The notes under the pieces are model-generated. The model did no database searches, was not told where the DNA came from, and saw only the letters and a list, made by a program, of their open reading frames with translations. From assembly GCA_025667525.1 (NCBI GenBank), contig CM046876.1, forward strand, positions 20,571,320-20,635,319: 64,000 nt of DNA, read 5' to 3'. Every line of letters begins with the position of its first letter. The stretch's first letter is position 1. Both the position numbers and the translations under genes were made by a program. This DNA comes from Glebionis coronaria. Its lineage: Eukaryota > Streptophyta > Magnoliopsida > Asterales > Asteraceae. Of the stretch, positions 59,744-64,000 are shown one piece after another.

Positions 59744-60906
59744 ATGGGGTTCCTTCATATCCTGGCCTTTCTTTCTGTAATATATACTCTACAGGTAGAA
59801 ACATGCATGCATATTTATGTTTATATCGTATATGTACGTGATAAGTAATTAATAGTACTTTAAATTGTAATGTGTATATTAATTACTTTTTAACTTCTGT
59901 TATTGTTACTATTAGATGGCAATGTATGTGAGCCATGCTGCAAATGAGGCTCCTGAAACCTACTGGAAATCTATGTTGCCAAACACTCCCATGCCGAAAG
60001 GAATCACTAAACTTCTGCATAATGGTTAGTTAATTTCTTGTATAACACCCTCTATCATTGATCCAAGAATTTAATTAGTATACACACCGTCATATATTTC
60101 TTGTTTTATCTTCTTTGATAACAGAAGATAAGGGCACGCATTTCCATGTTGGCGAATCTGACTCAAGTGTTGTTAGCGTTGGTCCACCTCGCACCAGTTT
60201 GGGTGTTGATGGACCTGGCTCCGATGCTTACGTCAATGGATACACGGATAACATAGACCTTCTCTTACTTGAAAAAGACATGCATCAAGGCCACGAGATG
60301 AAATTACAATTCGCCAAAACCATCATTCCCTTATCAAACTTCGTGCCTCGTAAAGTTGCCGAGACGATACCCTTTTCATCAAAGAACCTTCCTGAACTAT
60401 ATAATCGTTTTTTCATCAAACCCGAAAGCATAGAATCTGAATTAATGAAGAGAACGATCAGCCGATGTGAAGGGACAGGAGCAAAAGGCGAGAAGAAGTA
60501 TTGTGCTACTTCACTAGAGGCAATGGTAGATTTCATCATATCTAAGTTGGGTAAGAAAGTCAAGGCTATCTCAACAGATGTAAAATCGAATAAACTTACA
60601 ACGTTACAGAAGTACACGATTGAAGGATCAAAAAAGGTCGCCACAGATAATTATTTAGTTTGCCACAAACAAACATACCCTTATCCGGTTTTCTATTGCC
60701 ACAAAGCCGCCTACACGAGAGTATATTCAGCATCTTTAGTGGGTGAAGATGGTACGAAAGCTACAGCAGTTGGAGTCTGCCACAACAAGGCGTCAAAGCT
60801 ATACCCTAAAGATGTGGTGTTTAAGGTTCTGAAAGCGGAACCGGGGACTAATCCAAATATCTGTCATTTCCTACCTGAGGATCATGTGCTTTGGGTGCCC
60901 TACTAA
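59744..60906 (+). CDS. BURP-domain protein, copy B (3 exons)
   Basis: Same gene structure as copy A. Exons 59744-59794, about 59915-60024, and 60125-60906; about 313 residues. The signal peptide differs slightly (MGFLHILAFLSV..). The linker has a single VGPPRTSLGVDG unit where copy A has two. Just after it copy B reads DAYVNGYTDNIDLLLLEKDM where copy A has NYIENVELLFLEKDM, the main protein difference between the copies. All four CH pairs and the terminal Trp of the BURP domain are present. Intron 1 is longer than in A but keeps CATGCATGC near 59802. The frame is intact. Expected role as in A: a secreted plant protein, exact function unknown. Confidence 0.92.
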
Positions 60907-61681
60907 AGGACATATTATGCCCGTTTGGAATGGTTTGTGCTCTTTTGAATTTAGAAATGAATAATGCCCAAGTTGTGTGATGTGTATCAAGGGGCTTGTG
61001 AATCTTGTGCATCAGCTAGATCGTATCGATGTAAGATACTATTAGATTGTTTATGATGTTTTCTTTGTTTTCGAATGCATGGATGTTTCTAATTCTGTTT
61101 ATCATAGTATTATTTATGATTTTAGCTTTGAAACTTGATTTGTTCGTTTCGAGTTTTATTCTTGCTCTAGCTCTAATATGTGGTCAGGGGCGGAGCCATG
61201 TTCAACATAGGGAGACTGGGCCGGATTTCGGCATGTGCAGAGTGATCGACGGAATTAACAGGGCTTTAAATTCTTTAACTCGTCTTTATTGGATTTCGAG
61301 CATAAAATTGGTTTTAATAAGTTTGGTTTAAAAGTTTAAACAAGAAAATAGGATGAAAATAAACTACCATCTGATTTAAGACTTTAAAGTTTGGTTCACT
61401 TTTTTTCCTTCATGTATAGTTTAAAACTTTAAAGTTTGGTTCACTTTTAACAAGTTTTGACTTTCGAGTTATTTGATAGTTTTGGTAAAAAAAAAAAAAA
61501 GCGAGCAAGCTAAATACGAGTTAAAGTTTCACAAGTTTAATTGTTTTGGGCAAAAAAAAACTCAAAGTTAAATACGAGTAATAAGAAATCCATAAACGTG
61601 CGATTAGTCCGTACATCTAACAAGAACGAGATTTTGAAACAAGCTCTTCGCAGCGGGATATTCACCGACGATATGTTGGGA

Positions 61682-62271
61682 TGTTTTGTTTTAACTTTTT
61701 ATGGAGCTTATAAACTCGGGATGGAACAGATCACATAAAAAGCGAGCAAGCTATTCATCCTGTTCTCATGAACATGTTTAAGTAAGCTCAATGCATTTCT
61801 GAACTCCCTACTTAGGAATGTAGATTTATTGCTTGAACTTTTCTTGGTACAAGTTATAAAATGTTTACAACACATCCTATTTATACTAGTCCATGGAACA
61901 TTCTAGATACAAGATATTTCCATGGATCATTCTTATAACTTCTCCATAATACTAGTCTAATCTAGATAAGTTTAACTAGATATTTCATAAGGATATTTTA
62001 TCCATACTTATCCATATACATCTACACATTTCCATAGATATTTTCTATGGTTCTTTCTTCGAATTTGTAGAATCTTCCGTAGATGAGCTCAACCTTCAGC
62101 GAGGTCTTTAGTGACTAAATCAAGTTTACGAACTAACAATGTTTTGTTTTAACTTTTTATGGAGCTTATAAACTGGAGATGGAACAGATCACTTAAAAAG
62201 CGAGCAAGCTATTCATCCTGTTCTCATGAACATGTTTATGTAAGCTCAACGCATTTCTGAACTCCCTACTT
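61682..62271 (-). mobile_element. solo-LTR-like insert flanked by 132-bp direct repeats
   Basis: Relative to copy A, copy B carries about 459 extra bp. A 132-bp block (61682-61813) is repeated at 62140-62271, and between the two is about 326 bp. On the minus strand this reads TGTTAGTTCG..AATCTACA (62138 down to 61819), with a TATAAATAGG box, i.e. a 320-bp copia-type LTR. No 5-bp target duplication is seen; the 132-bp repeats take its place. Confidence 0.65.
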
Positions 62272-62548
62272 GCAAAACCAAGACACCCACTAAGGTAAAA
62301 ATAAGTTATTTGCAGGAATACTTGGCCTATGGGGATGTCGATGATGATACTAACCGTGATGATGCAGACAATGACGATGTAGAAGTTTGGAGCCATCAGT
62401 AGGAACAACAACATGACCTATATTGAGATAACTTAATGAGAAAACTCCTAGATAGAAAAAAAACTCTGTTAACAACATAAATTAGCAGTGAGAAATTAAG
62501 TTACTAAAAGAACGTAATCATATATTGCTAAAAAGAAATCTTACTCAC

Positions 62549-62801
62549 CTTAAAATTGCATGATTGTACAATTTGTACATATTCAGTTTCCGCATCATAG
62601 GTCAACGGAAGACCAGAAAAACTACTGTGTTGCAGATCACCAGGAGCTATGTGGCTAGAAGAAGATATCATGTATTCTTCAAAATCGGGGAGGATCAGAG
62701 TTATTGATCGAAGATGTGGATCAAAGATGGGTTGTTTGGCTACCATCTCGAATTTACAAAAAGGTTGGGGTGCCAAAATATAGATGATTTTGCTTCCAAA
62801 T
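62549..62801 (-). pseudogene. unrecognised exon-like block, copy B
   Basis: Identical in reading to 11253-11505, including the splice-like borders. Confidence 0.35.
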
Positions 62802-63327
62802 CTGTTGTGAAAACTTTAATTTCATGCCAATGAAGAAGAGATATAACCAAACACACCTTGCCAAAAACTTCTTTTCGTCAACATGGCCATTTGACTTAAG
62901 TTACTACCATAATCCACAAAAGCTCGCTCTGAATCACACATTATATTCCTAGAGTCCGTTTATTCCTTAGTTTCGATGACAATGTTGTGCAAAGTTAAGT
63001 TGCGTTGTATGGGTTGCTTTAAAACTCGTTGCATCTTTACGTAGTTCTGAAATTCACTAAACATGAATGCAAGCAGATTCATGCTAAACCCTCATTCACA
63101 AATATACTTCACTGCAGTCCTCTTTTTCCTACTTTGGTTACTATACTAGGAAGTTGCCTATCTCAATTTTTCAATGAACCTCCTCATTATATGTAAAGGT
63201 TATTTACTCCTCAAGTCGGCTGCATATTGACTGAATTACCAAATAATTTGTTTCTTATCTCAACTATGCCATAGATTCATTAAAAATTGAAACATATTAG
63301 AGTGTTGAAAAAGGCAGCAGAACAAAC

Positions 63328-63383
63328 CTATTTGTTCCGAGTTATTTTGGTTTGTGTTTGCTGTAGCTGCAGTGCGTCGGAAC
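63328..63383 (-). pseudogene. SppA (protease IV)-like exon, 3' half, copy B
   Basis: Same sequence as 12032-12087, cut at the same base by the same LTR (GGAAC at 63379-63383). The other half lies beyond the window, if it was included in the duplication. Confidence 0.58.
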
Positions 63384-64000
63384 TGTGAGACCCCCAAAAT
63401 CAGGCAATGGAACAACTGGGCAGCAAGGGGTTCCACGTCATGGTACAAGAAACAACGAATTACTGTTGACACAAAATTGACGTAATAAAACATTTTCATT
63501 ACATCATAAAAGATCACAGTTTTCAAAAAAAAGGTCCCAGAGTTTTATATGCGGAAAAATATATTATATAATCATGGTTTTGTAGATTTAAGTTCATTTG
63601 AATACCAAACTTATCTAAGATATGAGGGGACGCATCCCCACCCTCCATCTCCCTACCATCTAATGGCTGAGATTAAATCCCCATTTTACATTGCAGGGTA
63701 TTTTTGTCATTTCATCTGCCCACTATATAAACCATTTTCTTTTTTAATAATTTTTATTCAACACACATACATCGATGTGTGTTTTCTCTTTCTACTAACA
63801 AACACCAGATCTGTAAACTTCTATCTAGCAACATCGATCCATCATCTTTTTTTTTGCTACAATCAATCATGAAGAACATCAAAAACATCTTATTGCTCGA
63901 TCCATCATCACGAATCGATCAATCCATCATCAATAATCGATCGATCAAAAATCACGAATCGATTGGTTGATCATCAGGTATAGTTTATTCTTATTTTAGC
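63384..64000 (-). mobile_element. copy B of the TA..CA LTR with nested palindrome-rich element (cut by window end)
   Basis: LTR edge TGTGAGACCC at 63384. The nested element begins at 63585 at the same TGTA position as in copy A (12289). Sequence agrees with 12088-12704 nearly base for base. Confidence 0.85.

Larger units (their letters stand above)
59155..64000. repeat. segmental duplication, copy B of the BURP block (continues past the window)
   Basis: Collinear with 8109-12704 at high identity. The coordinate offset is 50837 through the BURP gene and 51296 after 62193, the difference being the solo-LTR-like insertion. It includes the BURP gene, the exon-like block, the split SppA exon, the LTR edge and the start of the nested palindrome-rich element. 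Confidence 0.9.

Overview
This is plant nuclear DNA, almost certainly from a eudicot. It has spliced genes with GT..AG introns, a BURP-domain gene family, Ty1/copia and Ty3/gypsy (Athila/Tat-like) LTR retrotransposons with plant tRNA primer-binding sites, Mutator-like, hAT and Harbinger-type DNA elements, and a LINE tail. Base composition is AT-rich. The TE mix would fit a large, repeat-rich genome such as Asteraceae, but that family assignment is only an inference. There are no bacterial genes, rRNAs, complete tRNAs or CRISPR arrays.

Layout. 1-6376: the 3' end of a Sirevirus-like copia element (RNase H tail, small extra ORF, multiple polypurine tracts, 1.28-kb LTR) inserted into the integrase gene of a gypsy element, whose integrase, tail and 3' LTR follow. 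8109-12087: BURP gene copy A (three exons, intact) and its downstream flank. 12088-23494: a non-coding LTR retrotransposon on the minus strand with unusual TA..CA LTR ends and a GGAAC target duplication. It splits an exon resembling the chloroplast protease IV (SppA) gene, and a 2.8-kb long-inverted-repeat element sits in one of its LTRs. 23674-24415: a TIR element. 24503-38165: a complete 13.7-kb gypsy element with 3.5-kb LTRs and an AAAAG target duplication. It encodes only Gag-protease plus an unrelated C-terminal extension of about 535 residues, with no reverse transcriptase or integrase. 38608-39699: a foldback-like element. 40267-48050: a badly decayed copia element carrying two AT microsatellites and two MITEs. 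49300-49978: a Sirevirus-like LTR on the minus strand. 50468-52440: segment C, a partial copy of the BURP upstream region, fused to a 5'-truncated multi-gene MULE (to 55233). 55573-56326: a non-autonomous hAT element. 56529-64000: segment B, with a TRIM and a MITE upstream, then BURP copy B and the same downstream flank, including the same SppA-splitting LTR and the same nested element as copy A.

The only apparently functional host genes are the two BURP genes, which share promoter, intron positions and most of their coding sequence. Copies A and B share a nested TE-in-TE-in-exon arrangement at identical breakpoints, so one arose by recent segmental duplication after those insertions. Segment C is an older upstream copy whose gene body is absent and which ends at the MULE. 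The strongest candidates for something undescribed are the large-LTR gag-protease-only gypsy element with its novel extension and structured LTRs, the long-inverted-repeat element packed with self-complementary 14-mers, and the MULE that carries an acidic ORF and an antisense GRF zinc-finger relic.
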